The position numbers were made by a program, and so were the translations under genes. Under the pieces are notes generated by a model, which was not told the origin of the DNA, searched no databases, and worked only from the letters and a program-made list of their open reading frames with translations. Below, piece by piece: positions 35,021 to 43,936 of a stretch of 64,000 nt of DNA (the first letter of the stretch is position 1; every line of letters starts with the position of its first letter). The stretch is from Sediminimonas qiaohouensis DSM 21189 (GTDB lineage: Bacteria; Pseudomonadota; Alphaproteobacteria; Rhodobacterales; Rhodobacteraceae): contig NZ_AUIJ01000015.1 in the NCBI RefSeq assembly GCF_000423645.1, positions 1-64,000 on the forward strand, in the 5' to 3' direction.

Positions 35021-35851
35021 ATGCCTGGACCAATTGGATACCTTAGCCGCATCTTGCGTGGCCTGTTTGCCGCAGGCGGGCGCGGTGCCACGGCTGGCCG
35101 GGTCGATTTCGTGGGCGCGGGGCCCGGCGATGCGGATTTGCTGACACTGGGGGCGTTGCGCGCGCTGGAGGCGGCCGATGTGGTGATCCACGACCGGCTG
35201 ATCAGTGCGCAGGTGCTGGCGCTGTGCCCGGCACGGGCCACGCGGATCAGCGCCGGCAAAAAGGGCTTTGGCCCATCGGTGGCGCAGGGCGACATCAACG
35301 GCATGATCACCGATCACGCCCTGCGCGGGGCGCGGGTGGTGCGCCTCAAGTCCGGCGATCCGACGGTGTTCGGCCGCCTGGACGAAGAGATCGACGCCTG
35401 CGACGCGGCGGGCGTTGCGTGGCGCATCGTGCCGGGGATCACGGCGGCCTCGGCCGGGGTGGCGGCGATCGGTCAGAGCCTGACCAAGCGGTCGCGCAAT
35501 TCGTCGGTGCGAATGATCACCGGGCACGACATGGCCGGCTTTGCCGAACATGACTGGCGCGCCTTGGCGCGCGAGGGCGAAGTCGCCGCGATCTACATGG
35601 GCACGCGGTCGGCGCGGTTCGTGCAGGGGCGGCTGATGATGCATGGCGCCGATCCCGATACCGCGGTGACATTGATCGAGAACGCCTCGCGCCCCGATCA
35701 GCGGGTTATAGGGGCGCGGCTGGCCGATCTGGCCGACACGGTGGAGGGCACCGCGTTTTCGGGGCCTGTCCTGACATTTTATGGATTGCGCCCGCGCGAT
35801 GCGTGGGCGGCGCCTAGTGAAATCACCGGTGCGAAAGAGGTGGCATCATGA
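35021..35851 (+). CDS. cobA: uroporphyrinogen-III C-methyltransferase
   Basis: A 276-residue enzyme that makes precorrin-2, the precursor of siroheme needed by the sulfite reductase downstream. The SAM/tetrapyrrole motifs are VGAGPGDADLLTLGALRALE, VRLKSGDPTVFGRLDEE and VPGITAASA. It has only the methyltransferase domain (no CysG oxidase/chelatase part). AAGGAG lies 7 nt before ATG 35021. Its stop overlaps the DUF2849 start (ATGA). Confidence 0.95.
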   Translation: MPGPIGYLSRILRGLFAAGGRGATAGRVDFVGAGPGDADLLTLGALRALEAADVVIHDRLISAQVLALCPARATRISAGKKGFGPSVAQGDINGMITDHALRGARVVRLKSGDPTVFGRLDEEIDACDAAGVAWRIVPGITAASAGVAAIGQSLTKRSRNSSVRMITGHDMAGFAEHDWRALAREGEVAAIYMGTRSARFVQGRLMMHGADPDTAVTLIENASRPDQRVIGARLADLADTVEGTAFSGPVLTFYGLRPRDAWAAPSEITGAKEVAS

Positions 35852-36156
35852 CAAAAGCGTTTACCCCCAAGGTCGTGACCGCGAATGCGCTGGTCGAAGG
35901 CGATGTAATATACCTGACGGCGGATGACCGTTGGACGCGCGCCCTGCACGAGGCGGAACTGATCGAGGACGAGGCGCACGCGCAGGTGCGCTTGCTGGAC
36001 GCCGAGCGGCAGACCGGCGAGGTCGTGGGCGCGTACCTGGCGGATGTGCGGCCGGGGCCGAACGGACCCGAGCCGGTGCATTTCCGCGAGGCGTTCCGCG
36101 CGCGCGGGCCGTCGAACTATCCGCATGGCAAGCAGACGGAGTTGGTCGATGTATGA
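35848..36156 (+). CDS. DUF2849 protein of the sulfite-reduction operon
   Basis: A 102-residue protein starting MTKAFTPKVVTANALVEGDV, matching DUF2849. Members sit between cobA and the sulfite reductase in many alphaproteobacteria and may help electron transfer or assembly; that is inferred from context. It overlaps both neighbours, 4 nt with cobA and 8 nt with the reductase. Confidence 0.9.
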   Translation: MTKAFTPKVVTANALVEGDVIYLTADDRWTRALHEAELIEDEAHAQVRLLDAERQTGEVVGAYLADVRPGPNGPEPVHFREAFRARGPSNYPHGKQTELVDV

Positions 36157-37825
36157 TTACAGCGAATTCGATGACGCCTATGTACGCGGCCGCGTAGAGC
36201 AGTTCCGCGCGCAGGTTGAGCGGCGGCTTGACGGGTCCCTGACCGAGGAAGAGTTTCGCCCGCTGCGCCTGATGAACGGGCTGTATTTGCAGTTGCACGC
36301 CTACATGCTGCGGGTGGCGATCCCTTATGGCACGCTGAACAGCGGGCAGATGCGGCAACTGGCCCATATTGCCGATCGGTGGGACAAGGGCTATGGCCAT
36401 TTCACGACGCGGCAGAACATCCAGTACAACTGGCCCAAGCTGCGCGATGTGCCCGATATCCTTGAGGCGCTGGCCGATGTCGGGATGCACGCCATCCAGA
36501 CCAGCGGCAACACCGTGCGCAACGTGACCGCCGACCATTTCGCCGGGGCAAGCGCCGACGAGGTGGCCGACCCGCGCCCCTATGCCGAATTGCTGCGCCA
36601 GTGGTCCACCGACCACCCCGAGTTCCAGTTCCTGCCGCGCAAGTTCAAGATCGGGGTGACGGGCGCGCCGAATGACCGCGCGGTGATCCGCTCGCACGAT
36701 ATCGGGTTGGAGGTGCGCCGGGACGGTGCCGGCGCGCTGGGCTTTCGGGTGTTCGTGGGGGGCGGTTTGGGCCGCACGCCGATGGTGGCGCAGGAGTTGG
36801 CCGCGTTCATCCCCGAGCGCGACCTGCTGCCCTATGTCGAGGCGATCCTGAGCGTTTACAACCTGCTGGGCCGGCGCGACAACAAGTACAAGGCGCGCAT
36901 CAAGATTGCCGTGCACGAGCATGGCATCGACACGATCCGCGCGCTTGTGAATGAGGCGTTTGCCGAGCGGCGCGCGCTGTTCAGCGGCGCCGATCAGGCG
37001 CTTCTGACCGATATCAGGGCGCAGTTCAAACGCCCCGACCTGTCGCCGCGCGATATTGCGCCCTTCGTTGCCGCGCGCGACGCCGACCCGGTGTTCCGGG
37101 CCTGGGCGGATACCAATCTTGCGGCGCATGCGGATGCGGGCCATGCGATCGTGACGATATCGCTCAAGCCTCAGGGCGCGACGCCGGGCGATGCCACCGC
37201 AGCGCAGATGCGCGTGATGGCCGATTTGGCCGAGCGGTACGGCCATGACGAGCTGCGCATCAGCCACGAGCAGAACGTGATCTTGTCGCATGTGCACCGG
37301 GCCGACCTGCCGGCGGTACATGCCGCGCTAAAGCAGGCGGGGCTGGCGACGGCGAACGTGGGGCTGGTGTCGGATATCATTGCGTGCCCGGGCATGGATT
37401 ACTGCTCGCTCGCGACGGCGCGGTCGATCCCGATCGCGCAGGAGATCGCGACGCGGTTCGAGGAGTTGAAGCTTGAGCACGAGGTGGGGCCGCTAAAGAT
37501 CAAGATCTCGGGCTGCATCAACGCGTGCGGGCATCACCATGTCGGCCATATCGGCATTCTGGGCCTGGATCGCGCGGGGGTCGAGAACTACCAGGTGACG
37601 CTGGGCGGGGACGGCAGCGAGACCACCGTGATCGGGCAGCGCGCCGGGCCGGGGTTCTCCGCGGACGAGATCGTGCCGGCGGTCGAGCGGCTGGTGCTGG
37701 CCTACCTGGACCTGCGCGAGGATGCGGGCGAGACATTCTTGCAGGTGTTCCGGCGTCTTGGGGCGCAGCCGTTCAAGGATGCGCTCTATCCCGAGCAGGC
37801 ACAGAGGCGGCGAGATGCAGCATGA
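36149..37825 (+). CDS. cysI: assimilatory nitrite/sulfite reductase (ferredoxin-type)
   Basis: A 558-residue siroheme [4Fe-4S] enzyme that reduces sulfite to sulfide with six electrons. The cluster/siroheme ligands are CPGMDYC and SGCINACG. Ferredoxin-like repeats are visible (RIKIAVHEHGIDTIRALVNE). Operon position between siroheme synthesis and APS reductase supports sulfite over nitrite. It starts inside the DUF2849 gene and overlaps the next gene by 11 nt, with full translational coupling. Confidence 0.94.
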   Translation: MYDYSEFDDAYVRGRVEQFRAQVERRLDGSLTEEEFRPLRLMNGLYLQLHAYMLRVAIPYGTLNSGQMRQLAHIADRWDKGYGHFTTRQNIQYNWPKLRDVPDILEALADVGMHAIQTSGNTVRNVTADHFAGASADEVADPRPYAELLRQWSTDHPEFQFLPRKFKIGVTGAPNDRAVIRSHDIGLEVRRDGAGALGFRVFVGGGLGRTPMVAQELAAFIPERDLLPYVEAILSVYNLLGRRDNKYKARIKIAVHEHGIDTIRALVNEAFAERRALFSGADQALLTDIRAQFKRPDLSPRDIAPFVAARDADPVFRAWADTNLAAHADAGHAIVTISLKPQGATPGDATAAQMRVMADLAERYGHDELRISHEQNVILSHVHRADLPAVHAALKQAGLATANVGLVSDIIACPGMDYCSLATARSIPIAQEIATRFEELKLEHEVGPLKIKISGCINACGHHHVGHIGILGLDRAGVENYQVTLGGDGSETTVIGQRAGPGFSADEIVPAVERLVLAYLDLREDAGETFLQVFRRLGAQPFKDALYPEQAQRRRDAA

Positions 37826-38993
37826 CACGATACTAGGGCCAGTGGCGGCGCGGGCCGAGGCGCTGAACGACGGCTACCGCAACCACGCGGCGATCGCCGT
37901 GTTGCGCCGCGCGCTAAGCGATCCGGCGGTGGGGCGCATTGCGCTGGTGTCGTCGTTCGGGGCGGAATCGGTGGTGCTGTTGCACATGATTTCGGTGCTG
38001 GACCGGTCAACGCCGGTTTTGTTCATCGACACGCAGATGTTGTTTGCCGAGACGCTGGCCTACCAGGCCGAGGTGGCGGCGCAACTGGGTCTGAGCGACG
38101 TGCGCACGATCCGGGCACGGCCCGAGGCGTTGGCCGCGCATGACCCTGACAGGCTGCTGCACAAGGCCGACACCGACGCCTGCTGCGCCCTGCGCAAGAC
38201 CGAGCCGCTTGAGCGCGCGCTGGAGCCGTTCGACGCGTGGATCACCGGGCGCAAGCGGTTTCAGGGACAGACGCGCTCGCACCTGGATTTCTTTGAGAAC
38301 GAGGGCGACAAGCGCCTCAAGGTCAATCCTCTGGCGCATTGGCGGCCGGACGATGTGCAGGACTACATGATCAACAACCGCCTGCCCCGGCATCCGCTGG
38401 TGGCGAAGGGGTACCCGTCGATCGGGTGCGCGCCGTGCACCAGCCGCGTGAAGGACGGAGAAGATCCGCGCGCGGGCCGGTGGCGTGGGCAGGACAAGGA
38501 AGAATGCGGCATTCACTTCGTCGACGGCAAGCTGGTGCGCGGGCCGGTGGCGGATGACAGGCCGCAAGAACACAAGGAGCCGCCGATGAACGTGATCGTC
38601 ACCGATACCGGGTTTGCCGCAGATGACCGGGGCGAGGAATTCCAGCCGCCCGAGGAGACGGGTGCGGCGGCGCTGGACCTGGGGTCCGATGCCGATGTGA
38701 GCGCGCTGATCGGGCGCCTGGAGGGTGTCGAGGCGATACGCATCGCGTTCCCGGCGTTTTCCGACGGGCGCGGGTTCACCATGGCGCGGCGTTTGCGCAT
38801 GATGGGGTTCACGGGCCGCTTGCGCGCCGCCGGTCACGTGATCGCGGATCAATACGCGATGGCCCGCCGCGCCGGGTTCGACGAGGTCGAGATCACGCCC
38901 GAGCTGGCGCGCCGGCAACCGTGGGAGCAATGGCAGGCGCGCGCGGACTGGCGCGCGCATGATTACCAGAGCAGGCTGCGCGGGGCGGGCTAG
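37815..38993 (+). CDS. cysH: APS/PAPS reductase fused in frame to a DUF934 domain
   Basis: A 392-residue fusion. Residues 1-257 are a CysH-type reductase with the [4Fe-4S] ligands C123/C124 (DACCALRK) and C205/C208 (IGCAPC) and the catalytic ECGIHF Cys231. These mark the APS-using type, reducing adenylyl sulfate to sulfite with thioredoxin. Residues 258-392 (MNVIVTDTGFAADD to the end) are DUF934, normally a separate protein. AAGGAG (38574-38579) remains 6 nt upstream of an internal ATG at 38586, so a separate DUF934 product may also be made. No stop lies between. Confidence 0.92.
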   Translation: MQHDTILGPVAARAEALNDGYRNHAAIAVLRRALSDPAVGRIALVSSFGAESVVLLHMISVLDRSTPVLFIDTQMLFAETLAYQAEVAAQLGLSDVRTIRARPEALAAHDPDRLLHKADTDACCALRKTEPLERALEPFDAWITGRKRFQGQTRSHLDFFENEGDKRLKVNPLAHWRPDDVQDYMINNRLPRHPLVAKGYPSIGCAPCTSRVKDGEDPRAGRWRGQDKEECGIHFVDGKLVRGPVADDRPQEHKEPPMNVIVTDTGFAADDRGEEFQPPEETGAAALDLGSDADVSALIGRLEGVEAIRIAFPAFSDGRGFTMARRLRMMGFTGRLRAAGHVIADQYAMARRAGFDEVEITPELARRQPWEQWQARADWRAHDYQSRLRGAG

Positions 38994-39239
38994 TGTTAGT
39001 CAGGGGGCAGCAGTAGCGCGCATCGCTGGGCCGCGGTGCGGCGATCCACCGCTTGTGCGGGGCATTTTATGCCCGCCAAATCCGAAAAACCGCAGAGCGT
39101 TGCGCAGGTATCAGCCAAATCGCCGTGCCGGGGGGCGGCCCGGCGATGCGCGGCGCCCTGCGGGCGCTATTTCGCGCAGGGTTTTATGTCTAATGGCAGC
39201 AATAGGCAAACCCCCTTGTCCGGCCCGGCGCAACATACG

Positions 39240-39863
39240 TTACCCCGCCGGTGCCTTTTCCATGACCAGGAATGTCATCATGCCCAGTGGCGGGATCGGC
39301 CGCTTGGTGACGATTTGAAGGCTGGATTCGCCGGTGACGCGGGTCAGCGGGAAATCGGAATGCCAGCCGAGGGTTTTCTCGAACGGCGCCATCAGGCGTT
39401 CGATCACGGCCATGACGCCCTTTTCGCGGGCGAAATGGTTGGTGATCACCACCTGCCCCCCGGGTTTGCAGACGCGGGCCATCTCGGCCATCACCTGTTC
39501 GGGGTCGGGCACCACCGACACGATGTGCATCGCCACCACTGTATCAAAGCTGTTATCGGGGAAATCGAGGGTGCGCGCGTCCATCTGCCTGAGCGATGCG
39601 ACATTGTCGAGCGCACGGCGCGCGACCTTGTGCCGGGCCTTGGCAAGCATTTCATCGCTGAAGTCGATGCCGGTCACGGTGATGGCGGGATCGTAATGCT
39701 CAAGCGATAGGCCGGTGCCGACGCCAACCTCAAGCACGGTGCCGCCGCGGGTGTTGACATGGGCGACCGCGCGGCGCCGCCCGCCCTCAGTAATGGCGCC
39801 GAAGGTCTTGTCATAGACGGGCGCCCAACGGGCGTATGAGGATTTGACCGCGTTCAAGTCCAT
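39240..39863 (-). CDS. pmtA: phosphatidylethanolamine N-methyltransferase (PmtA type)
   Basis: A 207-residue SAM-dependent methyltransferase that turns PE into phosphatidylcholine. The SAM motif is VLEVGVGTGLSLEHY. Acidic GIDFSDEML and the Rossmann PGGQVVITNHFA follow. It resembles the soluble Rhodobacter PmtA rather than the plant-like type. It is the last gene of psd-pssA-pmtA; its start is 1 nt past the pssA stop. The 246 bp beyond it (38994-39239) hold only a GGGCAT/ATGCCC hairpin near 39060. Confidence 0.9.
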   Translation of the reverse strand: MDLNAVKSSYARWAPVYDKTFGAITEGGRRRAVAHVNTRGGTVLEVGVGTGLSLEHYDPAITVTGIDFSDEMLAKARHKVARRALDNVASLRQMDARTLDFPDNSFDTVVAMHIVSVVPDPEQVMAEMARVCKPGGQVVITNHFAREKGVMAVIERLMAPFEKTLGWHSDFPLTRVTGESSLQIVTKRPIPPLGMMTFLVMEKAPAG

Positions 39864-39864
39864 G

Positions 39865-40611
39865 TCAGATGTCCTGTTCGTCTTCAGCAGTGGGTGAGTG
39901 CCGGCGCCATGTCCACGCCACCGATATCATATAGGCAAAACCCAGCCCTGTCAGCGTGAGCCAGGGAAAGCCGATCAAGGCGCCGAGGAAACAGATGAAC
40001 GCCACGTAGGCATAGCGCACCTGCCCGCGCCGGATCATCAGCGCCTTGAGCGAAAGGGTCGGCACGCGGCTGATCATGAGAAAACCGATGGCGATGATCC
40101 ACGCACCGACGACGGGCGCCGGAAACAGCGCGTCATTTGCCATCGCGAGCGAGGCGAACACCGGCAGCAGCGCAAGGAACGCCCCGGCTGGGGCGGGCAC
40201 GCCGATGAAATGCGCGGGCGCGGGTTCATCGGATTTGTTGGACACGTTGAACCGCGCCAGCCGCAGCACGCAGCACAGGGCATAGACGACAACGGCGATC
40301 CAGCCCAGGTTGTGCATGTCCTGGAACGCCCAGAAATAGATCAGCAAGCCGGTGGCGATGCCGAAGTTCTGGAAATCGGCCAGCGAATCCAGCTCCGCGC
40401 CCATCGGGCTTTCGCTTTTCAAAAGGCGCGCAAGGCGACCGTCGAGGCCATCGAGGATGGCGGCGAGCAGAATTAGCTGCACCGCGAGTTTGAAATTGCC
40501 CTGCGATGCGAAGCGGATCGCCGTCAGGCCGGCACAGATCGCGGCCACCGTCATCATGTTCGGCAAAAGCTGCACGATCCTGAGTTCGCGTTTGGGGCGG
40601 GCGGTTGTCAT
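39865..40611 (-). CDS. pssA: CDP-diacylglycerol-serine O-phosphatidyltransferase
   Basis: A 248-residue integral-membrane enzyme that makes phosphatidylserine. The CDP-alcohol phosphotransferase motif is AILDGLDGRLARLLK followed by GAELDSLADF, fitting DGx2AR-x8-Gx3Dx3D. About six membrane helices are seen. ATG 40611 is used; it lies 4 nt after the psd stop, so the two are coupled. Confidence 0.95.
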   Translation of the reverse strand: MTTARPKRELRIVQLLPNMMTVAAICAGLTAIRFASQGNFKLAVQLILLAAILDGLDGRLARLLKSESPMGAELDSLADFQNFGIATGLLIYFWAFQDMHNLGWIAVVVYALCCVLRLARFNVSNKSDEPAPAHFIGVPAPAGAFLALLPVFASLAMANDALFPAPVVGAWIIAIGFLMISRVPTLSLKALMIRRGQVRYAYVAFICFLGALIGFPWLTLTGLGFAYMISVAWTWRRHSPTAEDEQDI

Positions 40612-40615
40612 TTGC

Positions 40616-41308
40616 CTACTCCATCCGGGCGGTGCGCGGGGCGGTGTCGCGGCCAAGATCGGCCAGCACGGTTTCGCCCGCGATCATGGTTTGCCCCACA
40701 GCCACCAGCGGCGCCACGCCATCGGGCAGGTACACGTCCAACCGCGAGCCAAAGCGGATCAGGCCGAACCGCTCGCCGGTGCGCAGGTGGGCGCCCTTGT
40801 CTGTCCAGCACATGATGCGGCGCGCGACAAGCCCGGCGATCTGCACCACTGCGATGTGGCGGCCATCTGCCATCTGGATGGCCAGGCTGTTGCGCTCGTT
40901 ATCGGTGCTGGCCTTGTCGAGCGAGGCGTTCAGGAACTTGCCGGGCCGGTAGGATACCGCCGTGACGGTGCCTTCGACCGGGGCGCGGTTCACGTGGCAG
41001 TTGAACACGTTCATGAATACGCTGACGCGGGTCAGGGCCTCGGGCCCGAGGCCCAGCTCGGCCGGGGGCACGGCCGGCTCGATCAGGGACACGACGCCGT
41101 CGGCGGGGCTGACGATCAGGCCGTCCTCGGTAGGGGTGGCGCGCACGGGGTCGCGGAAGAAGTAGTAGCACCAGACCGTCGCGCCAACGCCCAGCCAACC
41201 CAGCGGTTCCCATATCAGGAACAGCACCACCGCGATGGCGGCGAATATCGCCACGAAACGGCGCCCCTCGGGGTGCATCGGCTTGATGAACGTGTCGGTC
41301 ATTTTCAT
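40616..41308 (-). CDS. psd: phosphatidylserine decarboxylase
   Basis: A 230-residue proenzyme of the short (PSD-A-like) class. The self-cleavage motif GS is in [13 protein letters not shown] near the C-terminus; Ser becomes the pyruvoyl group. One N-terminal membrane helix ([18 protein letters not shown]) anchors it. The [12 protein letters not shown] box is diagnostic. It is the first gene of the phospholipid operon. An ATG two codons later is an alternative start. Confidence 0.96.
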   Translation of the reverse strand: MKMTDTFIKPMHPEGRRFVAIFAAIAVVLFLIWEPLGWLGVGATVWCYYFFRDPVRATPTEDGLIVSPADGVVSLIEPAVPPAELGLGPEALTRVSVFMNVFNCHVNRAPVEGTVTAVSYRPGKFLNASLDKASTDNERNSLAIQMADGRHIAVVQIAGLVARRIMCWTDKGAHLRTGERFGLIRFGSRLDVYLPDGVAPLVAVGQTMIAGETVLADLGRDTAPRTARME

Positions 41309-41408
41309 GGGTGCGGTATCCGGGGGCAGCTATGGTTGGGCACGGCTTATCCCATGACCCGGCCCCGTGGCAATGCGGCGTGCCGCCTTATGGCCGCCGC
41401 AAAGGCAC

Positions 41409-41441
41409 AAAGGCGCCGAGCGGGTCCGGCGCCTTTGCGTT
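41409..41441. terminator. 10-bp hairpin terminator, gabD side
   Basis: AAAGGCGCCG/CGGCGCCTTT with an 8-nt loop, TTTTT on the + side and TTT on the minus side. It lies between the gabD stop and the psd promoter region and insulates the two minus-strand units. Confidence 0.8.
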
Positions 41442-41473
41442 TTTCGGGTGGAAATGGCCAGTCAGACCGACCC

Positions 41474-42952
41474 TCAGACCGAGGTGCAGATGTATTTCAT
41501 CTCCATGAACTCATCGATGCCGTGATGCGAGCCTTCGCGCCCCAGCCCCGATTGCTTGACCCCGCCGAACGGCGCGACCTCGGTCGAGATGATGCCGGTG
41601 TTGACGCCGACGATCCCGTATTCCAGCGCCTCGGCCACCTTGGTGACGCGGGAAAGGTCGTTGGCGTAGAAATAGCTGGCAAGGCCGAAGATCGTGTCGT
41701 TGGCCAGCTCGATCACCTCGTCCTCGTCATGGAACCGGAACAGCGGCGCGAGGGGGCCGAAGGTTTCCTCGGTCGCAAAGGCCATGTCGCGGGTGGCGTC
41801 GGTGACGATGGTGGGGCCAAAGAAGTTGCCCTGCATCTGGCTGCCCTCGCCGCCGAGGATCACCTTGGCGCCCTTGGCGGTGGCGTCGGCGATGTGCTCT
41901 TGCACCTTGGTGATGGCGTCGGGGGTGATCAGCGGGCCCAGCTCGGTCCCGGTTTCCAGGCCATCGCCCACTTTCATCTCGGACACGCGTTTGGCCAGCT
42001 TTTCGGCGAAGGCGTCATAGATGCCGTCCTGCACGTAAAGGCGGTTGGCGCAGACGCAGGTTTGGCCGTTGTTGCGGAACTTGCACATGATCGCGCCTTC
42101 GACGGCGGCATCGACATCGGCGTCGTCGAACACGATGAAGGGCGCGTTGCCGCCCAGCTCCATCGAGCATTTCATGACGCTGTCGGCGGCTTGCCGCAGC
42201 AGGATGCGGCCCACCTCGGTCGAGCCGGTGAAGGTGAGCTTGCGCACCGCGGGGTTTTCGCAAAATTCGCGGCCGATGTCGGAGGCATGCGAGGAAGGCA
42301 CGATGCTAAGCACGCCCTTGGGGATGCCGGCGCGATCGGCCAGAACGCCCAGCACCGTGGCCGATAGCGGCGTCTCGGACGCGGGGCGCCCTACAAAGGC
42401 ACAGCCCGCCGCAAGCGCCGGACCGGCCTTGCGGGTGATCATCGCGTTGGGAAAGTTCCATGGCGTGATCGAGGCGGCGACGCCGATCGGCTGCTTGATG
42501 ACGGTGATGCGCTTGTCGCGCTGGTGGCCGGGGATGGTTTCGCCGTAGATGCGCTTGGCCTCTTCGGCGAAGAACTCGATGAACGAGGCGCCATAGGCGA
42601 TCTCGCCCTTGGCCTCGGCGTGGGGTTTGCCTTGTTCGGCGGTCAGGATGGTGGCCAGGTCGTCCTGGTTTTCCATCATCAGGTCGTACCAGCGGCGCAA
42701 GATCACGCTGCGTTCCTTGCCGGTGTATTTCGCCCATTCCTTTTGCGCCGCCTCGGCCTTGGCGATGGCCTGCGCGACCTGTTCGCGCGACAGGTCGGCG
42801 ACATTGGCGATCACGTCGCCGCGCGCGGGGTTGGTGACCGGAAAGGTGGCGCCGCCCGCGCCATCGGTCCAGTCCCCGGCCAGATATGCCTGCTCGGCCA
42901 GAAGTGAGGGATCCTTGAGCAGTGATTTCAGATCGGTTTTGGATTGGGTCAT
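41474..42952 (-). CDS. gabD: NAD(P)-dependent succinate-semialdehyde dehydrogenase
   Basis: A 492-residue aldehyde dehydrogenase. Catalytic Cys is in NNGQTCVCANR and Glu in SMELGGNAPF. The ITPWNFPNAMITRK cofactor region and the C-terminal EVAPFGGVKQSGLGREGSHH are GabD-like. Odd: the normally invariant Lys of the FVxKPAxxTP cofactor motif is Arg (FVGRPASETP), which may change nucleotide handling. The start MTQSKTDLKSLL at 42952 has CGGAG upstream. Confidence 0.92.
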   Translation of the reverse strand: MTQSKTDLKSLLKDPSLLAEQAYLAGDWTDGAGGATFPVTNPARGDVIANVADLSREQVAQAIAKAEAAQKEWAKYTGKERSVILRRWYDLMMENQDDLATILTAEQGKPHAEAKGEIAYGASFIEFFAEEAKRIYGETIPGHQRDKRITVIKQPIGVAASITPWNFPNAMITRKAGPALAAGCAFVGRPASETPLSATVLGVLADRAGIPKGVLSIVPSSHASDIGREFCENPAVRKLTFTGSTEVGRILLRQAADSVMKCSMELGGNAPFIVFDDADVDAAVEGAIMCKFRNNGQTCVCANRLYVQDGIYDAFAEKLAKRVSEMKVGDGLETGTELGPLITPDAITKVQEHIADATAKGAKVILGGEGSQMQGNFFGPTIVTDATRDMAFATEETFGPLAPLFRFHDEDEVIELANDTIFGLASYFYANDLSRVTKVAEALEYGIVGVNTGIISTEVAPFGGVKQSGLGREGSHHGIDEFMEMKYICTSV

Positions 42953-43036
42953 GGCGGGACTCCGTTGATTTTGGTCTGTTAAAGGGAAACCATCTGGCGT
43001 TACCATTGTCTAGCACCAGATGGAGGGGAACACGCC

Positions 43037-43828
43037 GTGGAACTGGATGATGCCTATGCAAATGCCGCCCATATCGAGGGGGCGGACGCGTATCCGCCGC
43101 GCTGGGCGCGGGAGGCGGCGGCGTTTCGCGAGGGGCTGTTGGAACAGGGGTTGGCCGATCTGGACGTTCCCTATGGCGATAGTCCGCGCCAGCGGTTCGA
43201 CCTGTTCCTGCCGATGGAAAAGGCGCACGGATTGATGATTTTCGTGCATGGGGGGTATTGGCTCAGGTTCGACAAATCCACTTGGTCGCACCTGGCTGGT
43301 GGCGCGCTTAGCCGGGGGTGGGCGGTGGCGATGCCGTCTTATGACCTGTGCCCGGACGTGACGATTGCCGACATCGCCGCGCAGATCGCGCGCGCGGTGG
43401 AGGTGGCGGCGGGCATGGTCGGCGGGCCGATTGCCCTGGCGGGGCATTCGGCGGGCGGGCATTTGGTGGCGCGGATGACGGTGCCCGGTGTCCTGCCGGA
43501 CGCGGTGGCGGCGCGGCTGAGCCATGTGATGCCGATCTCGCCTGTGGCGGACCTGCGGCCGCTTCTGAGAACATCGATGGCCGAGCCGCTGCACCTGGAC
43601 CAGCAAAGCGCCGAGGCGGAAAGCCCGGTGTTGATGCAGCCGCGCAAGGGCGTGCCGGTGAGCGTGTGGGTCGGCGGCGACGAGCGGCCCGCGTTCCTGG
43701 ATCAGGCGGGGTGGCTGTCGCAGGCGTGGGGCGCACCGTGCGAGGAGGTACCCAAGCGGCACCATTTCGACGTGATCGACGCACTGGCCGATCCGAACAG
43801 CGACATGGTCGCGCGGTTATTGGGGTAG
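43037..43828 (+). CDS. alpha/beta hydrolase, arylformamidase-like
   Basis: A 263-residue esterase. The oxyanion HGGYW motif is in FVHGGYWLRFDKSTW and the nucleophile elbow is GHSAGGHL. The distal His is probably in RHHFDVIDAL. HGGYW is shared with kynurenine formamidase (KynB/AFMID type), but no kyn genes are nearby, so the substrate is open. Start is GTG 43037 with GGAGGGG upstream. It is divergent from gabD. Confidence 0.88.
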   Translation: MELDDAYANAAHIEGADAYPPRWAREAAAFREGLLEQGLADLDVPYGDSPRQRFDLFLPMEKAHGLMIFVHGGYWLRFDKSTWSHLAGGALSRGWAVAMPSYDLCPDVTIADIAAQIARAVEVAAGMVGGPIALAGHSAGGHLVARMTVPGVLPDAVAARLSHVMPISPVADLRPLLRTSMAEPLHLDQQSAEAESPVLMQPRKGVPVSVWVGGDERPAFLDQAGWLSQAWGAPCEEVPKRHHFDVIDALADPNSDMVARLLG

Positions 43829-43936
43829 GGGGGTGTTGCTGACGTCGGCGAACGGGATGAGGAGCCGCGCGTTGGCGGGCCGCGGCACCCTGCGGGCACA
43901 ATTCCGCGCCAGTATCACGCCGCGACCATCAAACGT

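Noticed and set aside
40352-42367. Long + strand frame opposite pssA, psd and gabD
   Set aside because: It spans three well-supported minus-strand genes and has low-complexity His/Gly-rich composition typical of an antisense shadow.
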